Source: Azoarcus sp. DN11
Lineage (GTDB): Bacteria > Pseudomonadota > Gammaproteobacteria > Burkholderiales > Rhodocyclaceae
NCBI RefSeq assembly: GCF_003628555.1
Contig: NZ_CP021731.1
Coordinates: 2,728,001-2,792,000 of the forward strand
DNA length: 64,000 nucleotides
Direction: 5' to 3'
Shown one piece after another: positions 1 through 8,906 of the stretch. The notes under the pieces are model-generated. The model saw only the letters and a program-made list of their open reading frames with translations. It was not told the DNA's origin and ran no database searches. A program made the position numbers and the translations under genes. How positions within the stretch are numbered: the first letter of the stretch is position 1; each line of letters opens with the position of its first letter.

Positions 1-678
1 AACCACCGCGTCGGCAGTGACGAACTGGTCAGCCGTTTCGATACCGTGCTTCTCGCGACCGGGATCACGCCGCGCACGCCGGACATCCCCGGCATCGACC
101 ACCCCAAGGTCGCGAGCTACATCGACGTGATCACCGGGCGCCAGCCGGTCGGCAGGAAAGTCGCGGTGATCGGCGCCGGCGGCATCGGCTTCGACGTCAG
201 CGAACTGCTCACACATGCCAACCTCGCCGAGGATCCGGTCGAACACTACCGCCGCGAATGGGGAATCGACGCCACCTACGCTGCGCGCGGCGGCCTGTGC
301 CCCCCGATGGAGGAAGCGCGCGAGCGCCAGCTGTGGCTGCTGCAGCGCAAGCCGACGAAGGTCGGCGAAGGTCTGGCAAAGACCACCGGCTGGATCCGGC
401 GCACGCTGCTCGGCCGACGCGGGGTGAAGATGCTGGCCGGGGTCAGCTACGAAAGGATCGACGACGCCGGCCTGCACCTGCGGCTCGGCGACGAACTGAA
501 GCTCCTGCCGGTCGACACGATCGTCGTGTGCGCCGGTCAGGATCCGCTGCGCGATCTGCACGCGCCGCTGCAGGCGGCCGGCATGGACGTGCGGCTGCTG
601 GGTGGGGCGGATGTGGCCGCGGAGCTCGATGCGAAGCGCGCCATCGATCAGGCAACGCGCGTCGCTGCGGCACTCTGA
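1..678 (+). CDS. fadH: 2,4-dienoyl-CoA reductase (NADPH), C-terminal part
   Basis: The frame is open at the left edge of the window, so this is the C-terminal ~225 residues of a protein whose family is about 670 residues long. FadH reduces 2,4-dienoyl-CoA in beta-oxidation of unsaturated fatty acids, using FMN, FAD and a 4Fe-4S cluster. Visible are the ATG motif of the FAD domain (LLATGITPR), the second Rossmann motif for NADPH (VIGAGGIGFDVSE) and the family's closing segment (LLGGADVAAELDAKRAI). The N-terminal TIM barrel and the cluster cysteines lie outside the window. A GTG at 46 is in frame but is internal to the protein and should not be taken as the start. Confidence 0.92.
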   Translation, partial: NHRVGSDELVSRFDTVLLATGITPRTPDIPGIDHPKVASYIDVITGRQPVGRKVAVIGAGGIGFDVSELLTHANLAEDPVEHYRREWGIDATYAARGGLCPPMEEARERQLWLLQRKPTKVGEGLAKTTGWIRRTLLGRRGVKMLAGVSYERIDDAGLHLRLGDELKLLPVDTIVVCAGQDPLRDLHAPLQAAGMDVRLLGGADVAAELDAKRAIDQATRVAAAL

Positions 679-755
679 CGACGCGAACGGCCGGGAGCGC
701 AGCTCGCAAGGGCTGCGCCGTCCGCCGCCTGCCGTGGGCCGTGCGTGCCGCGCGC

Positions 756-1139
756 TTACAACTGCAGCTCTACCCGATCGACGTCGATCACCAGGACACC
801 GCGCGCCCACGGGAATGCCGCCTTGGCACGATCGACCAGCCCCCCCTCGCTCAGGATCGAGGCGGTCCCGTGCAGCAGGCAACCCTGGCCCGGCCCGTGA
901 CTGCCATCCACGGCGCGAGATGCGGCCAGCACCTGTACCCGCGCGTTGCGGCGCAGATTTTCCTCGGTCTTGCGGTAGTACCCGGCAGGGAAAACCAGCC
1001 GATCGCCGTCGAAGCCCATGCGGCGGAGGTACTCCCCCCAGTTGCCGACGACATGCGGCCCGTCGGGCCCTTCCGTGACGATCGTCAGAAACTCCGTTTT
1101 TTCCAGAAGATCCCGGACCGCGCCTTCGATCACACTCAT
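756..1139 (-). CDS. Pyridoxamine 5'-phosphate oxidase-family flavin-binding protein
   Basis: A 127-residue protein with the sequence pattern of the FMN-binding split barrel seen in PNPOx-like proteins: an N-terminal strand TEFLTIVTEGPDGPHVVG, a central segment around residues 45-75 with RKTEENLRRNARVQVLAAS, and a conserved HGTA strand near residue 90. Members of this family bind FMN, F420 or heme; the substrate cannot be read from sequence. It lies 34 bp downstream of the EamA exporter on the same strand and may share its transcript, and it converges with fadH. I am fairly sure of the fold and unsure of the function. Confidence 0.75.
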   Translation of the reverse strand: MSVIEGAVRDLLEKTEFLTIVTEGPDGPHVVGNWGEYLRRMGFDGDRLVFPAGYYRKTEENLRRNARVQVLAASRAVDGSHGPGQGCLLHGTASILSEGGLVDRAKAAFPWARGVLVIDVDRVELQL

Positions 1140-1173
1140 TGCTCGCTTCTCCCGTCAGTCATGACCGTGCGCA

Positions 1174-2091
1174 TCAGCGCGCACGAAGGAATTTCAACGC
1201 AAGGCTGTTGCTGAACAGCGCCAGGATCACCAGCACCGCGCCCGTCAGCTCCGCAGCAACAAAATGCTGTCCCTGGTAAATCCCGATCACGAAGGCCGTG
1301 ATCGGTACCACGTTGATGAAAAGCATGCCGCTGAGCGGGTCGAGCGCACGAATCCCCGCATTCCAGGCAAGGACGGCGACGATGGACGCCAGCAGGACGA
1401 GATAGACCAGTTGCGGCGCAACCGGAGCAAGGCTCTGCAGGGACGGTGTGGTCGAGATGCCAGTGATGGTCGTGAACGCCGTCACGGCGATGATCGCCAC
1501 CTCGCCGGTCAGGCAGGTCAGCGCGGTGTAGCGGAGTGGCGACCAGCCCGGAAAGCTGCCCGCGGCCAAGGTGTAGACGACCCAGCTGAGCGCACCGAGC
1601 ACGATCAGCAGGTCACCCCACCCCGCGCCCGAATACAGGTTCTCGATCTGTCCGCGCGTCACCACGAGGAACACCCCGGCAAAGGCCGCCGTAATGCAGA
1701 TGAGCGTGATGCGGGGCGGCCGATGCCCCTGCCACAGCCAGCGGACCAGTGCGCCGATCATGGGCTGCATCGCCATGATGATCGCGCCGTGCGAGGCCTG
1801 GGTGTGAGCGAGCCCGACAAAGGCCAACAGGCTGAACCCCCCGAAGCCGATCGCGCCGAACAGGGAGGCGCGGATCAGATGCCCGTCGTATCGCAGGGCC
1901 TTGCGTCCCTCCGCGAGCCACAGGATGGCGATGAACACGACCGCCGTGACGCCATAGCGAAGCGTATTGAGGTAATACGCATCCACCGTGTGGAGCGCGT
2001 CCTTCGCTACCGGGAACATCCCGCCCCACAGCACGGTCGCGGTCAACAGCAGGGCACACCCCTGCAGGGCGACATTGGGCCTGGCCATCAA
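1174..2091 (-). CDS. EamA/DMT-family inner-membrane transporter
   Basis: A 305-residue hydrophobic protein with about ten predicted membrane segments in two similar halves, the arrangement of the drug/metabolite transporter (EamA, RhaT-like) superfamily. The N-terminal LLTATVLWGGMFPVAKDAL and the second-half GALSWVVYTLAAG are typical of the duplicated EamA domain. Such proteins export amino acids, metabolites or drugs; the cargo here is unknown. ATG codons at 2091 and 2088 are both possible starts, preceded on the coding strand by a GGGG-containing stretch. The upstream AT-rich TTATTATTTTC near 2112-2126 could carry a promoter. Confidence 0.8.
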   Translation of the reverse strand: MMARPNVALQGCALLLTATVLWGGMFPVAKDALHTVDAYYLNTLRYGVTAVVFIAILWLAEGRKALRYDGHLIRASLFGAIGFGGFSLLAFVGLAHTQASHGAIIMAMQPMIGALVRWLWQGHRPPRITLICITAAFAGVFLVVTRGQIENLYSGAGWGDLLIVLGALSWVVYTLAAGSFPGWSPLRYTALTCLTGEVAIIAVTAFTTITGISTTPSLQSLAPVAPQLVYLVLLASIVAVLAWNAGIRALDPLSGMLFINVVPITAFVIGIYQGQHFVAAELTGAVLVILALFSNSLALKFLRAR

Positions 2092-2174
2092 TTTCCCCGA
2101 ATTTGTTTTCTGGGAAAATAATAAGCGATGATTAGCATCCGCCGCAATCGGCGGGGCTTCGGGTGGCCACTGAC

Positions 2175-2204
2175 AAGAAAACGGCGGCTGCCGCCGCCGT
2201 TTCC
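2175..2204 (-). terminator. Rho-independent terminator downstream of ppsA
   Basis: A perfect 10-bp stem (AAACGGCGGC at 2179-2188 pairing with GCCGCCGTTT at 2193-2202) closes a four-base loop. Read on the minus strand it ends in GTTTTCTTG. It sits just past the ppsA stop codon at 2218. Confidence 0.8.
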
Positions 2205-2217
2205 CTTCTGCAGCGTG

Positions 2218-4584
2218 TTACTTGCTGGCGTGCGCGGAGAGCTTGAGCCAGGTGTCGACGACCGTATCCGGGTTGAGCGAGATCGTCTGGATGCCCTGGT
2301 CCATCAGCCACTCGGCGAAGTCGGCGTGATCCGACGGCCCCTGGCCGCAGATCCCGACGTACTTGCCAAGGCGGTTGGCCGAGCTGATCGCGAGCGACAG
2401 GAGCTGCTTGACCGCTGGATCGCGCTCGTCGAACGCATGCGCAACCAGGCCGGAATCGCGGTCGAGGCCCAGGGTGAGCTGGGTGAGGTCGTTCGAGCCG
2501 ATCGAGAAGCCGTCGAAGTGCTCGAGGAAGGCGTCCGCGAGCAGCGCATTCGACGGGATCTCGCACATCATGACGAGCTTGAGATCGTTCACGCCACGCT
2601 TGAGGCCGTGCGCCGCGAGGAGATCGACGACGCCCTTGGCCTCCTCCACGTTGCGCACGAAGGGCACCATGATCTGGACGTTGGTGAGTCCCAGGTCGTT
2701 GCGCACCTTCTTCATCGCGATGCACTCGAGTTCGAAGCAGTCGCGGAAGCTGTGCGCGATGTAGCGCGACGCGCCGCGGAAACCCAGCATCGGGTTCTCT
2801 TCTTCCGGCTCGTAGATCTCGCCGCCGAGGAGTTTGCGGTATTCGTTCGACTTGAAGTCGGACATGCGCACGATGACGGGCTTGGGATAGAAGGCCGCGG
2901 CGATCGTGGCGACGCCTTCGACCAGCTTCTCGATGAAGAACTGCTTCGGCGTCGCATAGCCGCGCGAACGGCGAGTGATCTCGTCGCGCAGGCTGGCGGG
3001 CACCTGGTTGAGCTCGAGAATCGCCTTCGGGTGGATGCCGATCATGTTGTTGATGACGAACTCGAGGCGCGCGAGGCCCACGCCGCCGTTCGGGATCTGC
3101 GCGAACTCGAAGGCGAGTTCGGGGTTGCCGACGTTCATCATGATCTTGACCGGGATCTCGGGCAGGTTGCCCATGTCCGTGGTCGTCACTTCGAAGTCGA
3201 GCTTGCCGCGATAGACGTAACCGGTGTCGCCTTCGGCGCAGGACACGGTCACCGAGTCGCCCTCGTTCAGCACGTCGGTCGCATTGCCGCAGCCCACGAT
3301 CGCCGGAATGCCCAGCTCGCGCGCGATGATCGCCGCGTGGCAGGTGCGACCGCCGCGGTTGGTCACGATCGCGCTGGCGCGCTTCATCACCGGTTCCCAG
3401 TTCGGATCGGTCATGTCGGTGACGAGGATGTCGCCCGCCTGCACGCGGCTCATCTCGGAAGCGTCGGCGACGACGCGCACGGTGCCCGCGCCGATCTTCT
3501 GGCCGATCGCGCGACCGTGCGTGAGCGCCTTGCCGTACTGCTTGAGGCGGTACTTCTCCATCACCAGGCCGTTCGCCTGGCTCTTCACGGTCTCCGGACG
3601 GGCCTGCAGGATGTAGAGCTTGCCGTCCTGGCCGTCCTTGCCCCACTCGATATCCATCGGGCGGCCGTAGTGCTTCTCGATCACCACCGCGTAGCGCGCG
3701 AGTTCCAGCACGTCATCGCTCGTCAGCGAGAATTTGACGCGATCGGCTTCAGGCACGTCGACCGTGCGCACCGATTTGCCGGCTTCCTTCTTGTCGGCGA
3801 AGACCATCTTGATGAGCTTGGAGCCGAGGTTGCGGCGGATCACCGCCGGCTTGCCCAGTTCGAGCGTGGGCTTGTGCACGTAGAACTCGTCCGGGTTCAC
3901 CGCGCCCTGCACGACCGTCTCGCCCAGACCGTACGAGGCCGTGATGAAGACGACCTGGTCGAAGCCCGATTCGGTGTCGATCGAGAACATCACCCCCGAG
4001 GCACCGGTATCCGAACGCACCATGCGCTGCACGCCCGCGGACAGTGCGACGTCGGCGTGGGCGAAGCCCTTGTGCACGCGGTAGGCGATGGCGCGGTCGT
4101 TGTACAGCGACGCGAACACTTCCTTCATCGCATGCAGGATGTTCTCGTAGCCGTGGATGTTCAGGAAGGTTTCCTGCTGGCCGGCGAACGAGGCATCCGG
4201 GAGGTCTTCCGCGGTCGCCGACGAGCGCACCGCGAAACTGCCCTCGCCTTCCGCGGTCAGTGCGTTGTAGGCTGCACGAATCTCGTCTTCCAGCTTGGCC
4301 GGGAAGGGAGTTTCGACGACCCACCGGCGGATCTGCGCACCGGTCTTCGCCAGCTTTTCGACATCATCCACGTCCAGTGCATCCAGCGCCGCGCGGATCC
4401 TGTCAGCGAGTCCCTGGTGGGCGATGAACTCGCGGAACGCGTACGCAGTGGTCGCGAAACCGCCAGGAACCCGCACGCTCGAGGGCAGCTGACTGATCAT
4501 CTCGCCGAGCGAGGCGTTCTTGCCACCGACCTGCTCTACGTCCGACATGCGCAGTTCAGTGAAGGGGATGACATAACGGGACAT
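2218..4584 (-). CDS. ppsA: Phosphoenolpyruvate synthase
   Basis: 788 residues, the usual length for the family. It converts pyruvate, ATP and water to phosphoenolpyruvate, AMP and phosphate, which is needed for gluconeogenesis on lactate, acetate or aromatic compounds. Domains in order: N-terminal ATP-grasp ([11 protein letters not shown], near residue 20), the swivelling phosphohistidine domain with the catalytic motif [18 protein letters not shown] (near residue 415), and the C-terminal PEP-binding TIM barrel ([37 protein letters not shown]). The frame extends upstream to 4692, but the start at 4584 gives the conserved [13 protein letters not shown] and has GGAAGG at good distance. It is divergent from ppsR, which encodes its likely regulator. 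Confidence 0.97.
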   Translation of the reverse strand: MSRYVIPFTELRMSDVEQVGGKNASLGEMISQLPSSVRVPGGFATTAYAFREFIAHQGLADRIRAALDALDVDDVEKLAKTGAQIRRWVVETPFPAKLEDEIRAAYNALTAEGEGSFAVRSSATAEDLPDASFAGQQETFLNIHGYENILHAMKEVFASLYNDRAIAYRVHKGFAHADVALSAGVQRMVRSDTGASGVMFSIDTESGFDQVVFITASYGLGETVVQGAVNPDEFYVHKPTLELGKPAVIRRNLGSKLIKMVFADKKEAGKSVRTVDVPEADRVKFSLTSDDVLELARYAVVIEKHYGRPMDIEWGKDGQDGKLYILQARPETVKSQANGLVMEKYRLKQYGKALTHGRAIGQKIGAGTVRVVADASEMSRVQAGDILVTDMTDPNWEPVMKRASAIVTNRGGRTCHAAIIARELGIPAIVGCGNATDVLNEGDSVTVSCAEGDTGYVYRGKLDFEVTTTDMGNLPEIPVKIMMNVGNPELAFEFAQIPNGGVGLARLEFVINNMIGIHPKAILELNQVPASLRDEITRRSRGYATPKQFFIEKLVEGVATIAAAFYPKPVIVRMSDFKSNEYRKLLGGEIYEPEEENPMLGFRGASRYIAHSFRDCFELECIAMKKVRNDLGLTNVQIMVPFVRNVEEAKGVVDLLAAHGLKRGVNDLKLVMMCEIPSNALLADAFLEHFDGFSIGSNDLTQLTLGLDRDSGLVAHAFDERDPAVKQLLSLAISSANRLGKYVGICGQGPSDHADFAEWLMDQGIQTISLNPDTVVDTWLKLSAHASK

Positions 4585-4694
4585 GAATGGCCTTCCGGTT
4601 TTGTTGGGGAGAAAGCAAAATGTAATTTTAACGAAATTTGCTGCTCTGCCGCACGGCAGGTTTTCCCGTATGTAACGATCTTCGGCCACCAATC
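4585..4694. promoter_or_regulatory. Divergent ppsA/ppsR promoter region with a 14-bp palindrome
   Basis: This 110-bp AT-rich region must promote both genes. For ppsR, TTGTTG (4601-4606) and TAATTT (4623-4628) with a 16-bp spacer form a candidate promoter. A perfect palindrome CTGCCGCACGGCAG lies at 4646-4659, where it could act as an operator. It does not resemble the Cra site known at E. coli ppsA. The promoter assignment is inference. Confidence 0.45.
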
Positions 4695-5528
4695 ATGAGC
4701 GATCATCCCTCCCGGACCGTATTCTTCATCTCCGACGGCACCGGCATCACGGCCGAAACGCTGGGCCACAGCCTGCTGGCACAGTTCCCGAAGTCGGGGC
4801 TGCGCCAGGTCCGCATCCCCTTCGTCGATGATCTCGACAAGGCACTCGATGTGGCGCGCCAGATCCGCGAAGCGCGCGCCAACGACGGCGTCCGCCCGAT
4901 TGTCTTCAGCACCCTCGTGAATCCGCACCCGGAAAGCGGATTGCGCGATTCGGACGCGCTGTTCGTCGACCTCTTCGAGCAGTTCATTGTGCCGCTGGAA
5001 GCCGAACTCGGCCAGCGCTCCACACATACCGTTGGACGTTTCCACGGCATTGCCGAGAGCCAGGACTACAAGGCGCGCATCGAGGCGATCAACTTCGCGA
5101 TGGCGCACGACGACGGCGTCTCGTCGGATGGCGAACTCGCCGACGCCGACGTGATCCTCGTCGGCGTATCCCGCTCGGGCAAGACACCCACGAGCCTTTA
5201 CCTCGCCATGCAGTTCGGCGTGAAGGCGGCCAACTACCCGCTGATTCCCGAGGATTTCGAGCGCAACAAGCTGCCGGGCGAACTGCATCGCCACCGCAGC
5301 AAGCTGTTCGGGCTTACCATCTCGCCGGAGCGGCTCGCGCAGATCCGCCAGGAGCGGCGTCCCAACAGCCGCTACGCGGCGATCGACAACTGCCGCTTCG
5401 AGATCGAGGCCGCGCAGAGACTGATGCGCCGAGAGAACATCCAGTGGCTCGATTCGACGACGAAATCGATCGAGGAGATTTCCGCTACCATCCTGCAGGC
5501 CGTAAGGCTCAACAAGCCCGCCTACTGA
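4695..5528 (+). CDS. ppsR: PEP synthase regulatory protein (kinase/pyrophosphorylase, DUF299)
   Basis: 277 residues. Proteins of this family control PEP synthase by ADP-dependent phosphorylation of a threonine beside the catalytic histidine, and reactivate it by phosphate-dependent pyrophosphorylysis. The N-terminal [20 protein letters not shown] is the family hallmark, and the P-loop-like GVSRSGKT lies at residues 157-164. The frame is open upstream to 4638, but ATG 4695 gives the conserved N-terminus [11 protein letters not shown]. Its position divergent from ppsA, with the target sequence GGRTCH present in that protein, fits this regulatory pair well. Confidence 0.95.
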   Translation: MSDHPSRTVFFISDGTGITAETLGHSLLAQFPKSGLRQVRIPFVDDLDKALDVARQIREARANDGVRPIVFSTLVNPHPESGLRDSDALFVDLFEQFIVPLEAELGQRSTHTVGRFHGIAESQDYKARIEAINFAMAHDDGVSSDGELADADVILVGVSRSGKTPTSLYLAMQFGVKAANYPLIPEDFERNKLPGELHRHRSKLFGLTISPERLAQIRQERRPNSRYAAIDNCRFEIEAAQRLMRRENIQWLDSTTKSIEEISATILQAVRLNKPAY

Positions 5529-5567
5529 GCTGTACGGGCGCAGCAACTTCCCCAAACAGGAAATTCC

Positions 5568-6737
5568 ATGAAGAGACCCCGTCAAAAACGCCGCGGTGGT
5601 TTGGGCCGTGACGCCGAAAACCTGATCTGGCTCGCAACGGGCCTAGCCGAATCCGGCAGCCGCGCGGAGGACCGTTACTGGGACCATCTCCTGTGCGACA
5701 ACCTCGACCGCATCCTCGATGAAGGCGGCGAGGACACACTGAACGCCGCGCTCGATCATCTCTATGCGGCGGACGCACGTGCCTACGACGAGCTGGCCGA
5801 CTACATCGAATCGCGCGCGGAAAGCGCCCCGGGCGTATCGCCCGATCACGACGTCGTGCTGATCGCGGCCCCGGTGCTGGCCTGGTCGCGCTACCGCATC
5901 CCCTCGAACACGATTCCGTCCGCGGTACTGGCCAACCTGCGCGTGCACCTGCAGGCGCATGTGCTTGCCGACAAGGTGAAAGTCGCTCTGTCCGACTTCC
6001 TCTTCAGCCCCGACCAGCTGCCGCAGGGCTACTGTGCCACCGCTGCGTTCGCGGTCGCCCTGGGGCGTGCCGCGGTTGCGGGGAAGGATCTGCACATCGA
6101 AACGGAGGGCATGCCGGAAACCGCCCAGTTCCTGTCCGACACCCGTTACCTGCTGGCGGCGGTCGCCGTCCCGAAGGGCGAGGCGCTGTTCGCATGGCAG
6201 GAACCCGAGCGCACGCGCGAACAATGCATGGCGCAATGGCGCATGCAGGGCGGGGCGTGCCTCGCACCCCTTCTGCCAGGCTGCGCGATGGAAGTGGTAC
6301 TGCCGGAAGCCTATTTCGCCGCGAGCCGCCAGGCCGACAAGGACAGCCGGCCGTACGCGATCCGCGCCTCGGTCGCTTTTCTCGGTGCCGAACTCGATAC
6401 GCCGGCCGCGAACGTGCGGGCCGTCATCGCGCCCTTCCACGAACGCGAGCTCGAGGAGTACCGCGTCGGCCTGACCTTGAAGGGCAAGGAAGAGGTGGTG
6501 CACGGCGTGGTGTGGCCGCTGCTTGGTGCGGAGGACGAGACGACGGACGCGAACGCCGAGATCGAAGCGGTACTGCGCGACTGCGGCGTGACGGAAATCG
6601 TGAACCTCGAGCACCGTTTTCCGCTCGAATACTGCGACGACTGCGGCGCGCCGCTCTACCCGTCCCCGGAGGGCGAGATCGTGCATGCCGAGATGCCCGA
6701 CGAGCACGGGGAACAGGCTCCTCGCCATCTGCATTGA
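5568..6737 (+). CDS. DUF2863 family protein
   Basis: A 389-residue soluble protein that I recognise as the betaproteobacterial DUF2863 family; its function is unknown. It opens with a basic tract (MKRPRQKRRGG). A CxxC pair near the C-terminus (EYCDDCGAPLYPSPEGE, about residue 365) looks like one half of a zinc ribbon. No membrane segments or signal peptide are evident. It starts 39 bp after ppsR and is followed after 34 bp by msrB, so the three genes probably form one transcription unit. An oxidative-stress link through msrB is only suggestive. Confidence 0.75.
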   Translation: MKRPRQKRRGGLGRDAENLIWLATGLAESGSRAEDRYWDHLLCDNLDRILDEGGEDTLNAALDHLYAADARAYDELADYIESRAESAPGVSPDHDVVLIAAPVLAWSRYRIPSNTIPSAVLANLRVHLQAHVLADKVKVALSDFLFSPDQLPQGYCATAAFAVALGRAAVAGKDLHIETEGMPETAQFLSDTRYLLAAVAVPKGEALFAWQEPERTREQCMAQWRMQGGACLAPLLPGCAMEVVLPEAYFAASRQADKDSRPYAIRASVAFLGAELDTPAANVRAVIAPFHERELEEYRVGLTLKGKEEVVHGVVWPLLGAEDETTDANAEIEAVLRDCGVTEIVNLEHRFPLEYCDDCGAPLYPSPEGEIVHAEMPDEHGEQAPRHLH

Positions 6738-6771
6738 CAATGGGGGCGCGCGGCCCGGATGGAGGTGACTC

Positions 6772-7188
6772 ATGAATCGCAAGATCGAAAAGACCGACGC
6801 CGAGTGGCACGCGCAGCTGACGCCAATGCAATACCAGGTCGCCCGCCAGAAAGGCACCGAGCGTGCCTTCACGGGCGAATACTGGAATTTCTGGGAGAAC
6901 GGCGAGTACCGTTGCGTGTGCTGCGGCGCGCCGCTGTTCGACTCGGAACACAAGTTCGACGCCGGCTGCGGCTGGCCGAGTTTCTGGACCGCGGCCACGC
7001 CCGAAAACGTGGAGCAGGCGGCAGACCACAGCCACTACATGCATCGCACCGAGGTGCTGTGCCATCAGTGTGGCGCGCATCTGGGGCATGTGTTCGAAGA
7101 CGGCCCCGCGCCGACGGGACTGCGCTACTGCATCAACTCCGCATCGATCCACTTCGACCCGCGGCGCCCCGCTGATGAAACCGTCTGA
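6772..7188 (+). CDS. msrB: Peptide-methionine (R)-S-oxide reductase MsrB
   Basis: 138 residues, full length for a stand-alone MsrB. It reduces the R-diastereomer of methionine sulfoxide in proteins. The zinc-binding cysteine pairs are C48/C51 (CVCCGAPLF) and C97/C100 ([11 protein letters not shown]). The catalytic cysteine is C120 in [10 protein letters not shown], and C66 in DAGCGWPSF is the likely resolving cysteine. A strong ribosome-binding site GGAGGTGA ends five bases before the ATG. It is co-oriented with the DUF2863 gene and converges with the DUF599 gene. Confidence 0.96.
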   Translation: MNRKIEKTDAEWHAQLTPMQYQVARQKGTERAFTGEYWNFWENGEYRCVCCGAPLFDSEHKFDAGCGWPSFWTAATPENVEQAADHSHYMHRTEVLCHQCGAHLGHVFEDGPAPTGLRYCINSASIHFDPRRPADETV

Positions 7189-7203
7189 CCGGGCGTGGCC
7201 GCC

Positions 7204-7887
7204 TCAGGGTACGTGGTCGTCGAGCGCGTCGAGCGCCGACGAGGCGAAGTCACGCCGGTAGAGCACGACCACCACGATCGTCGTCAATGCCAGGAACAGC
7301 CACGGCTGGATGAACCAGGTGACCGCGGCGAGGCCGAAGTAGTACGCGCGGATGCCGCGGTTGAACTCGTCGCCGGCCAGCGAGTTCACCAGCGCAACCC
7401 GCTGCACCATGCGTTCGCTGACTTCGCTCGATGGTCCGGTCGGACTTGCTCCTATCAGTATCGAGAGCATGTTGAACTGGCGCAGCGACCACGTGAACTT
7501 GAAGTACGCGACCACGAAGACCGCGAACAGCAGGAGCAGCTTCATCTCCGCCAGTTCGCGCGAGGTCACGCGCGCGAACGGCAGTTCTGCGGCGAAACGT
7601 ATCGCCTGGTCCAGCGCGCCGAAAACGGCCAGCAGGCCGGCGATGATGTAGATCGTCGTGTTGGCATAAAACGACACGCTCTGCATCAGGTTCCCGACCA
7701 GGGCCGCGTCGCTCACCCGGGTCTCGCGTACCAGCATCTCGCGCGCCCAGTCGAGCCGATAGCGGTGGCTGACGACCATCAGTCCGCGCCGCGACCATCG
7801 GCTGTTCTCCGAGAACCAGCCGTAGCCGGCCCATGTGGCGAGAAACCAGCCGAGCGCGACCCAGTCGAGTGTCGATATGCCGCTCAT
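7204..7887 (-). CDS. DUF599 family membrane protein
   Basis: A 227-residue protein with about four predicted membrane segments: STLDWVALGWFLATWAGYGW near the N-terminus, a pair around ANTTIYIIAGLLAVFGAL and LLLLFAVFVVAYFKFTW, and ITWFIQPWLFLALTTIVVVV-like residues at the end. The DUF599 assignment comes from the pattern of membrane helices and the RETRVSDAALVGNLM segment. The function is unknown. It ends 15 bp from msrB (convergent) and lies 28 bp downstream of the hydrolase gene on the same strand. Confidence 0.72.
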   Translation of the reverse strand: MSGISTLDWVALGWFLATWAGYGWFSENSRWSRRGLMVVSHRYRLDWAREMLVRETRVSDAALVGNLMQSVSFYANTTIYIIAGLLAVFGALDQAIRFAAELPFARVTSRELAEMKLLLLFAVFVVAYFKFTWSLRQFNMLSILIGASPTGPSSEVSERMVQRVALVNSLAGDEFNRGIRAYYFGLAAVTWFIQPWLFLALTTIVVVVLYRRDFASSALDALDDHVP

Positions 7888-7915
7888 GAGCTCCCTATTC
7901 CCCGTGCCGGCCAGG

Positions 7916-8854
7916 TCATCGTCCGCTCAGGAAGTCGCGCACCAGTGCGATCTGCGCACTGTCCATCAGCACGGGGGCGTGACCGACGCCCGGGATCTCT
8001 TCGAGTCGCGCGCGCGGGCCGGTTTCGCCCATCTGGCGGAAGATCTCCGGTGCCAGCAGGTCGGATTCGGCGCCCCGGATGACCATCGTGGGGCAGCGGA
8101 TCGCCTTGTAGACATCCCACAGATCGACATCGACGGCCACGGGGGCTTCCCGGAAGACGTCCCCGAGTCCCGGGTCGTACACCATCGCGAAGCCGCCCTC
8201 CACCGGACGGACCGAGTAGCGGGTCAGGTGCAGCCACTGCTCGTCGGTGAGCGGCCCGAAGGGGGCGCTGACCACGCGGATCCAGGCCTCGGCGTCCGCC
8301 ATGCTGGAGAATTTGGGCGCCTTCCCGACATATTCCCCGATGCGCTTCAGTGAAACCGCGGTGATCACCGGACCGACGTCGTTAAGGACGAGCCGCGAAA
8401 TGGGTGTGTGGGGCTTGTTTGCAATCAGCATGCCGATGATCCCGCCCATCGACGTGCCGACCCAATGCACCGTCTCGACATCGAGGCGTGCCAGCAGCGT
8501 GACCATGTCGGCGACGTACACGGGAAACCCGTAGTCGGACTTCACGCCCAGCCAGTCGCTGCGCCCGCGCCCGACCACGTCCGGGCAGACGATCCGGTAG
8601 TCGTCGGCGAGTGCCTGCGCGAGAAAGTCGAAATCGCGCCCGTTGCGGGTCAGGCCGTGGGCGCACACGAGCACCTTCCGGCTCGCCGGATCGCCCCATT
8701 CCGTATAGGCCATGCGGTGGAAGCCGTGCGGGCCGACGCATTGCACGGATTTCTCGCGGACACCATGCCACGGACGCTCGAGTGCGACGTCGGCGGTCGG
8801 CGACGAATACGGTTCCGGTGGCAACAGACGGCGCAGGGAGTCGAGCAGGCTCAT
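7916..8854 (-). CDS. Alpha/beta-fold hydrolase
   Basis: 312 residues with a complete alpha/beta hydrolase core: the oxyanion segment CAHGLTRNGRDFD, the nucleophile elbow GTSMGG (serine), an acid in the VIRGAESDLLAPE strand and the late histidine in IPGVGHAPVLMD. The substrate is unknown. The frame runs upstream to 9421 through the antisense of comEC; ATG 8854 gives a normal N-terminus (MSLLDSLRRLLPPEP) 52 bp past the comEC stop. Similar proteins are often annotated generically, so only the fold is secure. Confidence 0.85.
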   Translation of the reverse strand: MSLLDSLRRLLPPEPYSSPTADVALERPWHGVREKSVQCVGPHGFHRMAYTEWGDPASRKVLVCAHGLTRNGRDFDFLAQALADDYRIVCPDVVGRGRSDWLGVKSDYGFPVYVADMVTLLARLDVETVHWVGTSMGGIIGMLIANKPHTPISRLVLNDVGPVITAVSLKRIGEYVGKAPKFSSMADAEAWIRVVSAPFGPLTDEQWLHLTRYSVRPVEGGFAMVYDPGLGDVFREAPVAVDVDLWDVYKAIRCPTMVIRGAESDLLAPEIFRQMGETGPRARLEEIPGVGHAPVLMDSAQIALVRDFLSGR

Positions 8855-8906
8855 GGCATGTAGGTCTGGCAGGCAGCGGATTGGCGAAGTGTAACAGGAC
8901 GACGGG

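Noticed and set aside
258-1214. 318-codon plus-strand frame over fadH end and the flavin-protein gene
   Set aside because: It crosses two better-supported genes on different strands and encodes an Arg/Ala-rich sequence without motifs.
2128-4698. Long plus-strand open frame of 856 codons across ppsA
   Set aside because: It is antisense to a full-length, motif-complete PEP synthase; such frames arise from codon bias in high-GC DNA and the translated sequence (Arg/His/Val-rich) has no recognisable family.
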